From Treponema sp. (GTDB lineage Bacteria > Spirochaetota > Spirochaetia > Treponematales > Treponemataceae), in the NCBI GenBank assembly GCA_017645785.1, contig JAGCNW010000015.1, forward strand, positions 1-64,000: a stretch of DNA of 64,000 bases. The letters are read 5' to 3'. The notes below the pieces were generated by a model. That model was not told where the DNA came from, ran no database searches, and was given only the letters and a program-made list of their open reading frames with translations. Below are positions 15,893 through 22,900 of this stretch, piece by piece; the first letter of the stretch is position 1, and each line of letters starts with the position of its first letter. A program made the position numbers and the translations under genes.

Positions 15893-16480
15893 TTAAAACT
15901 CTTTTTTTACGATAATCTCAACCTTGTCGCCTTGCAAGTTGACAAGCACATTGTCGGCAAGGTTGGAAATGATTGACTTTTCAAGCTCGTCCCAAATTTC
16001 ACCCTTTTTCTTGCGGGCCTTTTCTTGATAATCGTTCAACGACCATACGACCGACGAATCGCCGTCTCCTTCTTTTAAAACATCGGCGTATATTGCGGGA
16101 ATTCTCGCCCTTCCGCGCTGATAATCGGCAAGCATAAATTGCGCCGCAAGCTTTATCTTTGCCATAATTCCGACGGCCGCGGAGTTTTCTCCGTCAGAAG
16201 AAACGGAAATAAGTTTTTTGCGCTTTTCCGCCGTAAGAAATTCATTGGGGCAAAGCGAAACGTGAAGGTCAAATTTTTTGCCCTCGCTTTCAATCCAAAA
16301 GCTGCAGTCGGAATAGCCAAGCAATTCAGGCAACATTCCAATAAGTTCCTCGGCAAGAAGGGAAAGGCGCAACGCTTCTTTTGCGCCAAGATTGGCGTAC
16401 TCCGCCGCTTTTTTAGTTTCTGCAATCAAGGCCGCAAGCGAGGCTTCGTCTTTTGTAATTTTTAAAATGTCTGATTTCAT
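15893..16480 (-). CDS. Putative ATPase-fold regulatory protein
   Basis: 195 residues, not confidently recognised. The region LGAKEALRLSLLAEELIGMLPELLG followed by beta-strands (FWIESEGKKFDLHVSL) recalls the N-box helix of RsbW-type HATPase domains, but a clear G1/G2 box is not visible, so activity is doubtful. The ATG at 16480 has GGAG at ideal spacing; an in-frame ATG at 16510 inside the cation-transporter gene lacks one. It is coupled to that transporter, ending the operon that starts near 18292. Confidence 0.6.
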   Translation of the reverse strand: MKSDILKITKDEASLAALIAETKKAAEYANLGAKEALRLSLLAEELIGMLPELLGYSDCSFWIESEGKKFDLHVSLCPNEFLTAEKRKKLISVSSDGENSAAVGIMAKIKLAAQFMLADYQRGRARIPAIYADVLKEGDGDSSVVWSLNDYQEKARKKKGEIWDELEKSIISNLADNVLVNLQGDKVEIIVKKEF

Positions 16481-16493
16481 TTTTTCTCCAGTA

Positions 16494-17600
16494 TCATTCA
16501 GAATAGTCATAGTCTACAGCAATGGAAACTTCATACTCCGCAAAAAGCTTTTGGACCCTTTGCGCAATCTCGTCGCGCAGAGCCTTTTTATTCTTTGCGT
16601 CAAAGTCAATCACCAAGTCAAACTTGACGACCATGTCAACTTTGTCCTTGTAAAAGCCGTGCATTTGCAAGACGTCTTTATATTCAGAAAGAATTTCTTT
16701 AACTTTCTTTTTGTCGTTCGCGGCCTCTTGGTTGGCCACATTCGTCGCGTACACAGTTATTCCTATAAGTTCAACGCCCGTGTCATCCAAAACTTTTTTC
16801 GCAACGCTCCGTTCAAGCGTGTCAAGGTACAAAGCCGTCAGCGACTCGGGAACTTCGATGTGAGCGGAACCCAAAAGACGGTCTTTTCCATAATCATGTA
16901 TGACAAGGCAGTATACGCCGTCAATTTCGGGGAACGACTTTATGGATTCTTTTACCGCCTTTGACAATTCCATGGGAACGCGCTCGCCAAGAATTTTGCT
17001 TACAGTTCCATAGAGCGTTTCCATTCCCGCCTTGATAATCAAGCCCGAAAACACAAGGCCCAAAAAGGCTTCCACATTGAGCCCGGTAAAAATAAAGACA
17101 AGGGCTACTATAATCGTTGAGATTGAAATGAAAGAATCGTTGAGCGCGTCTTTTCCGGAAGCGACAAGCGACTCCGATTCAAGTTTTTTTCCCGATTTTA
17201 TTGTGTAAAGGCCAAGCAACATTCGCGCTACAACCGTAAGAGCGATTATTTCAAGCGCGAGCGGGCTGTAATTTGGCGCCGCCGGATGCATAATCTTCTT
17301 AACCGATTCGATTACCGAAAACAAACCGGTGTAGCTGATAATTATTCCTATGGCCATGGTGGAAAGACATTCAATTCTGCCATAACCATAAGGATGCTTT
17401 CTGTCAGGAGCCTTTACCGATAGCTTCACGCCGATAATCGTTATCAGCGGCGCCAGCGCGTCTGTCAAGTTGTTGACAGCGTCAAGCGTTATAGAAGTTG
17501 AGACTGAACGAAGTCCAACCACCAACTTTAAACCGGCCAACACTACATTGGCCAGTATTCCTATAACGCTTGTTTTTATTATTTTGCTAGTTCTGTCCAA
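16494..17600 (-). CDS. CDF-family divalent cation exporter, probably Mn2+
   Basis: 368 residues: an N-terminal domain with six membrane spans and a long cytoplasmic C-terminal domain. The site residues are N43-x3-D47 in TM2 (NNLTD) and D-x3-D in TM5 (KDALND). As I recall, this Asn/Asp plus Asp/Asp set is that of manganese exporters such as pneumococcal MntE, whereas zinc exporters have a His. HPYGYGR is the usual loop motif. The start appears to be TTG with no obvious Shine-Dalgarno, 19 bases after the preceding stop, so a coupled start is likely. The C-terminal domain is roughly twice the usual size (two ferredoxin-like repeats possible). Confidence 0.88.
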   Translation of the reverse strand: MDRTSKIIKTSVIGILANVVLAGLKLVVGLRSVSTSITLDAVNNLTDALAPLITIIGVKLSVKAPDRKHPYGYGRIECLSTMAIGIIISYTGLFSVIESVKKIMHPAAPNYSPLALEIIALTVVARMLLGLYTIKSGKKLESESLVASGKDALNDSFISISTIIVALVFIFTGLNVEAFLGLVFSGLIIKAGMETLYGTVSKILGERVPMELSKAVKESIKSFPEIDGVYCLVIHDYGKDRLLGSAHIEVPESLTALYLDTLERSVAKKVLDDTGVELIGITVYATNVANQEAANDKKKVKEILSEYKDVLQMHGFYKDKVDMVVKFDLVIDFDAKNKKALRDEIAQRVQKLFAEYEVSIAVDYDYSE

Positions 17601-17619
17601 TTTGCTTAGAAGCTTGCGC

Positions 17620-17850
17620 TTAAAGGTTCACAACCTTTGAAAGGATAGAAACAATTGTGTTAATCGCGTCTTTCTTTTCCGCCTCTCTGTTTTTCTTGCT
17701 CTTTGCAAAAAGAACCTGAGCCACGTCAGAAATCAAAACGCCCATATCTTCAAAAATGTCAATCTGTGAATCTTCAACATTTTCCAAATCCTTTACGGCC
17801 GCGTCAACGCGGGCAAGAATTTGCTTAATTTCCTTGTTCATTGCTGTCAT
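17620..17850 (-). CDS. Small helical protein of unknown function
   Basis: About 76 residues, all predicted helix with Glu/Asp and Lys heptads, no cysteine. The ATG at 17850 has GAGGAG seven bases upstream; a TTG two codons earlier is less likely. It lies between a small membrane protein and the CDF exporter on the same strand with gaps of about 20 bases, so it probably belongs to one operon. Not recognised. Confidence 0.65.
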   Translation of the reverse strand: MTAMNKEIKQILARVDAAVKDLENVEDSQIDIFEDMGVLISDVAQVLFAKSKKNREAEKKDAINTIVSILSKVVNL

Positions 17851-17875
17851 AATCAAACTCCTCTATATATTTATT

Positions 17876-18292
17876 TTATTTTCCGTTCTTGACGGTTAAA
17901 GTGGCGCCGATGATGAGCGCGTTCTTTGCCAAAACCAAAAGCCAGTGCAAAACCAAGATTGACGTCCATTCCTTGATGTAGAAAATCAATGTTATGACTG
18001 TGACGATTATCCAAAGAACGATTGTGACATATTTTACATAGTCGTCGAACTTTTCAAAATCCATGCCAAAGGCTTTGAGCGCGAACATGATTCCGCAAAC
18101 GCCCAAAATAATTCCGATGGCAATGCTGATGACAGGCGCGGCCTTGCCAAAAAGCGCGGCGACGGCTGTAATTTCAGCAGACGAAATTGACGAGCCGATT
18201 TTTAAAATCAAGCAGGCTGCGGTGACCACAAAGTAAATCGCCAAAGCCAACTGGCATACAAAGATGCCCCAAGTTCTAGGTTGTTTTGCCAT
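17876..18292 (-). CDS. Four-helix membrane protein of unknown function
   Basis: 138 residues. Four hydrophobic segments at about 8-28, 45-68, 85-105 and 115-132 with short loops. The ATG at 18292 has AAGGAG six bases upstream; an upstream in-frame start at 18349 is rejected because it has no ribosome site. First gene of the operon leading to the cation exporter. No family recognised. Confidence 0.7.
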   Translation of the reverse strand: MAKQPRTWGIFVCQLALAIYFVVTAACLILKIGSSISSAEITAVAALFGKAAPVISIAIGIILGVCGIMFALKAFGMDFEKFDDYVKYVTIVLWIIVTVITLIFYIKEWTSILVLHWLLVLAKNALIIGATLTVKNGK

Positions 18293-18379
18293 AATTACTC
18301 CTTGCAAAATTTGATAATTAATTATAAACCTGTTTTTTGCCGCCGTCAAGTTTTATGTCTAGTAAAAAAAAAAAAAAAC

Positions 18380-18408
18380 TTGACAGAACTTTAGAGCGAC
18401 AATATAAT
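18380..18408 (+). promoter_or_regulatory. Perfect-consensus promoter of the YegP-like gene
   Basis: TTGACA (18380-18385), 17-base spacer, TATAAT (18403-18408), preceded by a 15-base A tract that may act as an UP element. Expected start about 18415, with AAGGGGG before the ATG at 18441. Confidence 0.9.
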
Positions 18409-18440
18409 GTGAAACACATTTCCACAAGGGGGTTTATATT

Positions 18441-18821
18441 ATGGCTGGAAAATTTGTTATCGCAAAAGCGAAGAATGATGGCATTTACTTTAACTTGGTT
18501 GCCGCCAACGGAGAAATCATCGCGACTTCAGAAGTGTATGAGTCAAAGGCGAACGCGCAAAACGGCATCGAAAGCGTGCGAGCAAACTGTGTTGCTGGAA
18601 TTGAAGACCAGACTGTGGACGGTTACGAAACGCTCAAGAATCCCAAGTTTGAAATTTACAAAGACAAGGCCGGCGAATTCCGCTATCGCCTCAAGGCTCC
18701 AAACGGCGAGATTATCGCAAGCGGCGAAGGCTACACCACAAAGCAGAGCGTTCAGAACGGCATTGAGTCAATCAAGACAAACGCTCCCACTGCCGAAATC
18801 GTGGACAAAACGGCGGAGTAA
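18441..18821 (+). CDS. YegP/DUF1508 tandem-repeat protein
   Basis: 126 residues with two copies of the DUF1508 fold: residues 3-50 (KFVIAKAKNDGIYFNLVAAN) and 68-115 (KFEIYKDKAGEFRYRLKAPN), each ending in a NGIESV/NGIESI helix. This is the YegP arrangement; function is unknown but members are often abundant and stress-linked. It is monocistronic, with a perfect promoter, a very strong Shine-Dalgarno and a strong terminator, implying high expression. A longer overlapping ORF in another frame (18337-18837) is a shadow. Confidence 0.92.
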   Translation: MAGKFVIAKAKNDGIYFNLVAANGEIIATSEVYESKANAQNGIESVRANCVAGIEDQTVDGYETLKNPKFEIYKDKAGEFRYRLKAPNGEIIASGEGYTTKQSVQNGIESIKTNAPTAEIVDKTAE

Positions 18822-18840
18822 AATAACGAGCGCCTAAATT

Positions 18841-18877
18841 AAAAAGCGGCTTTCCATTGCGGAAAGCCGCTTTTTTT
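18841..18877 (+). terminator. Intrinsic terminator of the YegP-like gene
   Basis: Perfect 10-bp stem GCGGCTTTCC (18846-18855) and GGAAAGCCGC (18861-18870), 5-base loop, seven T. Confidence 0.95.
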
Positions 18878-18888
18878 ATTGCGCAGAA

Positions 18889-19065
18889 CCTACTAAACAC
18901 ATGCGTCGCGCAAGCGCTCCGCGTTGTGCAAGGAAATTATCATACCCGTTGGACCGCTCACTGAGCGGATCCAACGAGACACATACGGGACGGCAGAGCC
19001 GTCCCGTTTTGCTAGTAGAAATTTATTTGACGTGCGCGCTCACGCGCGCGGCGCAATCCACTCTC
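18889..19065. repeat. Mosaic of palindromic repeat modules
   Basis: The gap between the YegP-like gene and fabZ has no gene. It holds the core AAGGAAATTAT (18930-18940), a 13-bp interrupted palindrome with arms CGTTGGA and TCCAACG (18948-18977), an 8-bp hairpin GGGACGGC/GCCGTCCC (about 18987-19005), and a stretch from TTTTGCTAGT (about 19006) to GCGCAAT (19057) that is clearly related to the apical insert of the long repeats at 21661-21754 and 27320-27414. Confidence 0.7.
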
Positions 19066-19073
19066 CTCGCGTC

Positions 19074-19104
19074 TGTGTTTAGTTGGCGGAGCCAACTAAA
19101 CACA
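19074..19104. repeat. Perfect 14-bp palindrome across the fabZ stop codon
   Basis: TGTGTTTAGTTGGC and its exact complement are separated by GGA. The palindrome contains the last eight fabZ codons or so and the TAA stop. Confidence 0.85.
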
Positions 19105-19510
19105 TCCACTCGGCCTGGGCGGCAAGCTCGTCGCCGACGAAGGCTTGGCCGGATTGTTTGATCATGCGGTCGCTGACGCGGAGGTTTTTGATTTCCATGC
19201 GGACTGTGTCGCCGGGGCGAACCTGGCGGCGGAACTTGACCTTGTCAACCGTTCCCAGGAAAAAGAGCGAACCTTCCTTGAACTTTTTTTGAAAGCTCAA
19301 GGCCGCGCCGCCGGCCTGCGCCATCGTCTCCACCAAGATTACGCCGGGCACAACCGGGTACTGGGGAAAGTGGCCCTTAAAGAAAAAGTCTTCGTCGGTG
19401 AACTTGCGGGTGCTTACGCTGCCCTCGTCGTCAGCGCTGACAATTTCGTCAACGAACAAAAAAGGTTTTCTGTGCGGCAACAAGGCCTCGATATCATTTG
19501 TAACGCTCAT
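19079..19510 (-). CDS. fabZ: 3-hydroxyacyl-ACP dehydratase FabZ
   Basis: 143 residues, hot-dog fold. Removes water from 3-hydroxyacyl-ACP in fatty-acid elongation. N-terminal LLPHRKPFLFVDEI, the catalytic GHFPQYPVVPGVILVE segment (His and downstream Glu) and KFRRQVRPGDT are diagnostic. AGGAG lies before the ATG; the gap from fabF is 9 bases. Last gene of the fab operon. Its final codons form one arm of a perfect palindrome that includes the stop codon. Confidence 0.96.
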   Translation of the reverse strand: MSVTNDIEALLPHRKPFLFVDEIVSADDEGSVSTRKFTDEDFFFKGHFPQYPVVPGVILVETMAQAGGAALSFQKKFKEGSLFFLGTVDKVKFRRQVRPGDTVRMEIKNLRVSDRMIKQSGQAFVGDELAAQAEWMCLVGSAN

Positions 19511-19519
19511 GTCAAACTC

Positions 19520-20764
19520 CTAGTTAATTTTCTTTATTACTACAACGCCGTTGTGGCCGCCAAAGCCCAGCGTCGCGCTCATCGCGCAATCAATGTTCAT
19601 GTCGATTCCCTTGTTGGGAGTGTAGTCCAAGTCGCAGCCGCCTTCGTAGTCCTGGTTGTCCAAGTTTATTGTCGGCGGAACAAAGCCTTCCTGCACAGCC
19701 TTTGTCGTGATGATGGCCTCAACCGCGCCGGTGGCGCCAAGCATGTGGCCTGTCATGCTCTTTGTGGAAGAGATGTGAAGCTTTTTGGCGGCGTCGCCGA
19801 AAGCGATTTTAATCATCTGGGTTTCGCCGCAGTCATTCTTGTGGGTTGAAGTTCCGTGCGCGTTGTAGTACTGAACTTCGTCGGCCTTCACGCCGGCGTC
19901 CTTCATCGCCTCTGTCATAGCGGCGGCGCCCTGAAGTCCGTCAGGATTTGGGGCGGTCAAGTGGTAGGCGTCGTTGGAACTTCCGTATCCGGCAAGCTCG
20001 GCGTAAATTTTGGCGCCGCGATTTTTGGCGTGCTCGTATTCTTCCAAAACCAAAATGCCGCTTCCTTCGCTCATTACAAAGCCGTCGCGGTCCTTGTCAA
20101 AGGGGCGGCAAGCTTTTGTGGGGTCGTCGACGCGAGCCTTTGAAAGAGCTTGCAAGGCGGCGAAGGAGTCAACACAATATCCAGTGATTGTGCTTTCCGC
20201 TCCGCCGGCAAGGCAAACGTCGCGCCTTCCGCTTCTAATCAAGTCGAGCGCGTCGCCCAAAGCGTCGGTTCCGCTTGAGCAAGCCGTGGCGATTGTGTGG
20301 CAGGGTCCGTGGATTCCAAAAGCGATCGCGATGTTTCCGCTGGCTTCGTTGGGAATAAGTTGCGGAATCGTCATAGGATTTACGCGCTTTTTTCCGGACT
20401 CGAACCATTTGACGCAATTGTTTTCGGTGACTTCAAAGCCGCCGATTCCAACGCCAAGGTAAATGGCGGTTTTGTCCAAAACTTCGGCGTTGCCAGTCAA
20501 GCCGGCGTCGTCAAGCGCCATCTTTGCGGCGGCTACAGCGTACTTGGTAAAGCGCGCCATCTTGCGGGCGGCCTGCGCGTCCATGTATTTTTCGGCTTCA
20601 AAGTTTTTGACTTCGCCGGCATATTTAATGCTGCTGACTGACGTGTCATAATATGTGATCGGGCCAATGCCGCTCTTTCCAGCCTTGATTCCGGCCCAAG
20701 TCTCTTCAACAGAATTTCCAAGCGGAGTGACCGCTCCCATTCCTGTAATAACAACTCTTCTCAT
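19520..20764 (-). CDS. fabF: 3-oxoacyl-ACP synthase II
   Basis: 414 residues, standard KAS II length. Condenses malonyl-ACP with growing acyl-ACP. The catalytic triad is visible: Cys in TACSSGTDA, His in NAHGTSTHKND, His in MTGHMLGATGA; N-terminus RRVVITGMGAVTPLG. Shine-Dalgarno GGAG at 8-9 bases. A pair of opposed palindromic repeats separates it from fabG upstream, so fabF expression may depend on read-through or mRNA processing. Confidence 0.97.
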   Translation of the reverse strand: MRRVVITGMGAVTPLGNSVEETWAGIKAGKSGIGPITYYDTSVSSIKYAGEVKNFEAEKYMDAQAARKMARFTKYAVAAAKMALDDAGLTGNAEVLDKTAIYLGVGIGGFEVTENNCVKWFESGKKRVNPMTIPQLIPNEASGNIAIAFGIHGPCHTIATACSSGTDALGDALDLIRSGRRDVCLAGGAESTITGYCVDSFAALQALSKARVDDPTKACRPFDKDRDGFVMSEGSGILVLEEYEHAKNRGAKIYAELAGYGSSNDAYHLTAPNPDGLQGAAAMTEAMKDAGVKADEVQYYNAHGTSTHKNDCGETQMIKIAFGDAAKKLHISSTKSMTGHMLGATGAVEAIITTKAVQEGFVPPTINLDNQDYEGGCDLDYTPNKGIDMNIDCAMSATLGFGGHNGVVVIKKIN

Positions 20765-20790
20765 TTTTATATCTCCATATTTGTCAGTTT

Positions 20791-20863
20791 AAAAGATTGC
20801 CCGGTCACGCCGGGCAATGACACAGATGTGTCATTCTCGCACTTGGCGCGGGAATCTTTTTAA
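20791..20863. repeat. Two opposed TGTCATT palindromic repeats between fabG and fabF
   Basis: Copy one (20791-20822) reads AAAAGATTGCCCGG, a short apex, CCGGGCAATGACA; copy two (20829-20863) reads TGTCATTCTCGC, apex, GCGGGAATCTTTT. They face each other, and the outer end of copy two runs into the TAA stop codon of fabG. Confidence 0.85.
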
Positions 20864-21606
20864 CAGCCCATTCCGCCGTCAACTCCGAGGACCTGCCCCG
20901 TAATGTAAGTTGACAAGTCGCTGGCCAAGAACAAGACGGCGTTTGCAACGTCGTCAACCTGTCCCGCGCGGCGGAGCGGAATCTGTGTAATCCAATTTTC
21001 GCGAATCTTTTCGTCAACGGCCTTTGTCATGTCGGTGTCGATAAAGCCGGGCGCGACGGCGTTGACGCGAACTCCGCGGCTTCCAACTTCCTTGGCCAAG
21101 CTCTTTGTGTAGCCGATCAAGCCCGCCTTGCTGGCGGAATAGTTGACCTGGCCCGCGCCGCCGTGAAGGCCAACGATGCTTGTCATGTTGATTATCGAGC
21201 CATGCTTTTTGTGAATCATGTCGTTTGAAACAATCTGCGTCGCGACAAAGGCGCCGGTAAGGTTTACGTCCAAAACTTTTTTCCAGTCGTCCATCTTCAT
21301 GTGGAACGAAAGTCCATCCTTTGTGATTCCGGCGTTGTTCACCAAAACGTCAAAGGCGCCGGCTTCTTTGAGCGCGGCGGTCACTACTTCCTTAAGCTGC
21401 TCGGCGTTTGAGGCGTCGGCGTAAATTTCGTGGAAGGCGACGCCGTTGTCGGCGGCAAGCTTTTCAAGCTCGGCCTTTCCGGCGCTTTCTTTTGTGCAAA
21501 GGCCCCAAACTTCGGCGCCGTTCGCCAAGAACACTTCAGTGATTTTCTTTCCGATTCCGCGGCTTGAGCCGGTGACCAAAGCTTTTTTATTTTCCAAAAG
21601 TTTCAT
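20860..21606 (-). CDS. fabG: 3-oxoacyl-ACP reductase
   Basis: 248 residues of the short-chain dehydrogenase family, reducing 3-oxoacyl-ACP with NADPH. Nucleotide-binding TGSSRGIGK, the NNAG motif, catalytic Ser (SIIN-MTS) and YSASK Tyr/Lys are present, as is the C-terminal GG-M end. The ATG at 21606 has GGAG at proper distance; an in-frame ATG at 21618 would lie before that site and an upstream start at 21627 is inside the preceding repeat's border, so I choose 21606. The stop codon is part of a repeat boundary. Confidence 0.96.
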   Translation of the reverse strand: MKLLENKKALVTGSSRGIGKKITEVFLANGAEVWGLCTKESAGKAELEKLAADNGVAFHEIYADASNAEQLKEVVTAALKEAGAFDVLVNNAGITKDGLSFHMKMDDWKKVLDVNLTGAFVATQIVSNDMIHKKHGSIINMTSIVGLHGGAGQVNYSASKAGLIGYTKSLAKEVGSRGVRVNAVAPGFIDTDMTKAVDEKIRENWITQIPLRRAGQVDDVANAVLFLASDLSTYITGQVLGVDGGMGC

Positions 21607-21620
21607 ATTTATCTCCATAT

Positions 21621-21653
21621 TTGTCATTGCCGCGCTTGACGCGGCAATCTTTT
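21621..21653. repeat. Short-form TGTCATT palindromic repeat
   Basis: TGTCATTGCCGCGC, apex TTGA, GCGGCAATCTTTT; only 14 bases upstream of the fabG start and thus probably in its leader. Confidence 0.85.
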
Positions 21654-21660
21654 TGTCAAA

Positions 21661-21754
21661 GGATGTCCGGGTATGTCGCTGCGCTCCATTTTGCTAGTTG
21701 AAGTTCATTCAACTACGCTCTTACGAGCGCGGGCAATCAAGCCCGAACATGACA
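21661..21754 (-). repeat. Long-form palindromic repeat with 65-nt apical insert
   Basis: The outer arms (GATGTCCGGGT at 21662-21672 and CAAGCCCGAACATGACA at 21738-21754) are the same as the intact short element at 27279-27307, but are split by about 65 bases. Read on the minus strand the insert has a GCGC-type hairpin, then AGTTGAAT, CTTCAA and finally AAAATGGAGCGCAGCGACAT, shared with the insert at 27339-27402. Confidence 0.8.
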
Positions 21755-21758
21755 CGCA

Positions 21759-22712
21759 TTACAGCGCGTTAAACGCTTCCGCGCTGTTGACCGGCAAGCA
21801 CTTGAGGTTTTCGCCGTAGGCTGTCTTGGCCCACAAGCCGCTCAAAACTTGTCCCGGACCCGGCTCAAGCAATTTCCATTCGCCGCCGTCGGCTTTGATA
21901 AGCGCGGCCAAAACGTCTTCTTCGTCGGTCCAGCGAACCGGGTGGGTCAAGTGAAGGACGGCGGACTTTTTGGCGTTCTCGCCGCTGGTCTCTTCTTTTC
22001 CGGTAACGTTGCTGAACAATGTAATAGTAGGATTGTTGAACGCAACGTCCGCGATGGCTTTTTCAAACTCGTCGGCGGCGCGCTGCATCAAGGGGCTGTG
22101 GAAGGGACCGGCTACCTTAAGGCGAACGGCTCTTCTGGCTCCGGCTTCCTTGGCGGCGGCCTCGGCCTTTTCGAGCGCGGCTTCGGTTCCGCTTATTACA
22201 GTCTGAACGGAGCTGTTCAAGTTGGCGGCATAAGCGTCGGGGATTCCAGCGGCTATTTCAGAAACCTTTTCGGGAGGCAAGCCAAGAATCGCGCTCATTC
22301 CGGGAGCGTGGCCTTCGTTTTCGGCGGCGATTTTTTCGCAAACGGCCTGCATGATTTTTCCGCGCTGAACAACTACTTTGATAACGTCTTCAAAAGACAA
22401 AACGCCGGCGACATGCAAGGCCGGAAATTCTCCAAGGCTAAAGCCCATAGCCGCGCTGGGAACGATTCCCTTCTCTTTTAGCGCCGCGCAAATGGCGAGC
22501 GAGGCCGCCGTAATGGCAAGCTGGCTGTTGTCGCTGCGCGAAAGGGTCTCCGCGTCAGACTCCCACAAAAGCTTAGGAACGTCCGTTCCCGCAATCTGCG
22601 AAATGTCGTCCAAAACTTTTTTCGCGGCGGGAAAAGCCTCCGCGACATCCTTAATCATTCCGGGAGTTTGCGCTCCCTGACCCGGGAACAAAAACGCATG
22701 CTTAGCGGCCAT
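21759..22712 (-). CDS. fabD: Malonyl-CoA:ACP transacylase
   Basis: 317 residues. Loads malonyl onto acyl carrier protein to start elongation. N-terminal FLFPGQGAQ, catalytic Ser in GFSLGE, the Arg motif VVQRGKIMQ and His in GPFHSPLM are all present. First gene of the fabDGFZ operon; the usual fabH, acpP and accB genes are not adjacent. A candidate promoter and an 8-bp inverted repeat lie upstream, and a long-form palindromic repeat separates it from fabG. Confidence 0.97.
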   Translation of the reverse strand: MAAKHAFLFPGQGAQTPGMIKDVAEAFPAAKKVLDDISQIAGTDVPKLLWESDAETLSRSDNSQLAITAASLAICAALKEKGIVPSAAMGFSLGEFPALHVAGVLSFEDVIKVVVQRGKIMQAVCEKIAAENEGHAPGMSAILGLPPEKVSEIAAGIPDAYAANLNSSVQTVISGTEAALEKAEAAAKEAGARRAVRLKVAGPFHSPLMQRAADEFEKAIADVAFNNPTITLFSNVTGKEETSGENAKKSAVLHLTHPVRWTDEEDVLAALIKADGGEWKLLEPGPGQVLSGLWAKTAYGENLKCLPVNSAEAFNAL

Positions 22713-22741
22713 ATCTGTCCTCTTTTTAGTTGAATTTGATA

Positions 22742-22770
22742 AAATGACAAAATTTGTGAATATGTCATTT
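22742..22770 (-). promoter_or_regulatory. Candidate operator of the fab operon
   Basis: AAATGACA (22742-22749) and TGTCATTT (22763-22770) are perfect inverted repeats, 13 bases apart, starting at the predicted transcription start of fabD. This position suits a repressor site; the sequence does not resemble the FapR site I know. Confidence 0.5.
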
Positions 22771-22776
22771 ATGCGT

Positions 22777-22806
22777 ATTCTATCATATTTTCGGGGAACG
22801 TGTCAA
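22777..22806 (-). promoter_or_regulatory. fabD promoter
   Basis: Minus strand TTGACA (22801-22806), 18-base spacer, TAGAAT (22777-22782). Leader of about 55 bases with AAGAGGA before the ATG. Confidence 0.75.
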
Positions 22807-22839
22807 TTAAAAAAGCCTGCGACTGGGCCTTTAATTCTA

Positions 22840-22868
22840 TTGAAATAAATCCACAAAACTATTATAAT
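22840..22868 (+). promoter_or_regulatory. pckG promoter
   Basis: TTGAAA (22840-22845), 17-base spacer, TATAAT (22863-22868). The leader is about 26 bases with AGGAG before the ATG. Confidence 0.85.
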
Positions 22869-22900
22869 GGTTCCTAAATTCGACTTTATAGGAGATTTAT

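Noticed and set aside
18337-18837. 166-codon ORF overlapping the YegP-like gene
   Set aside because: It begins upstream of the promoter and has a Ser/Arg/Thr-rich translation; the 126-residue frame has the promoter, ribosome site and domain.
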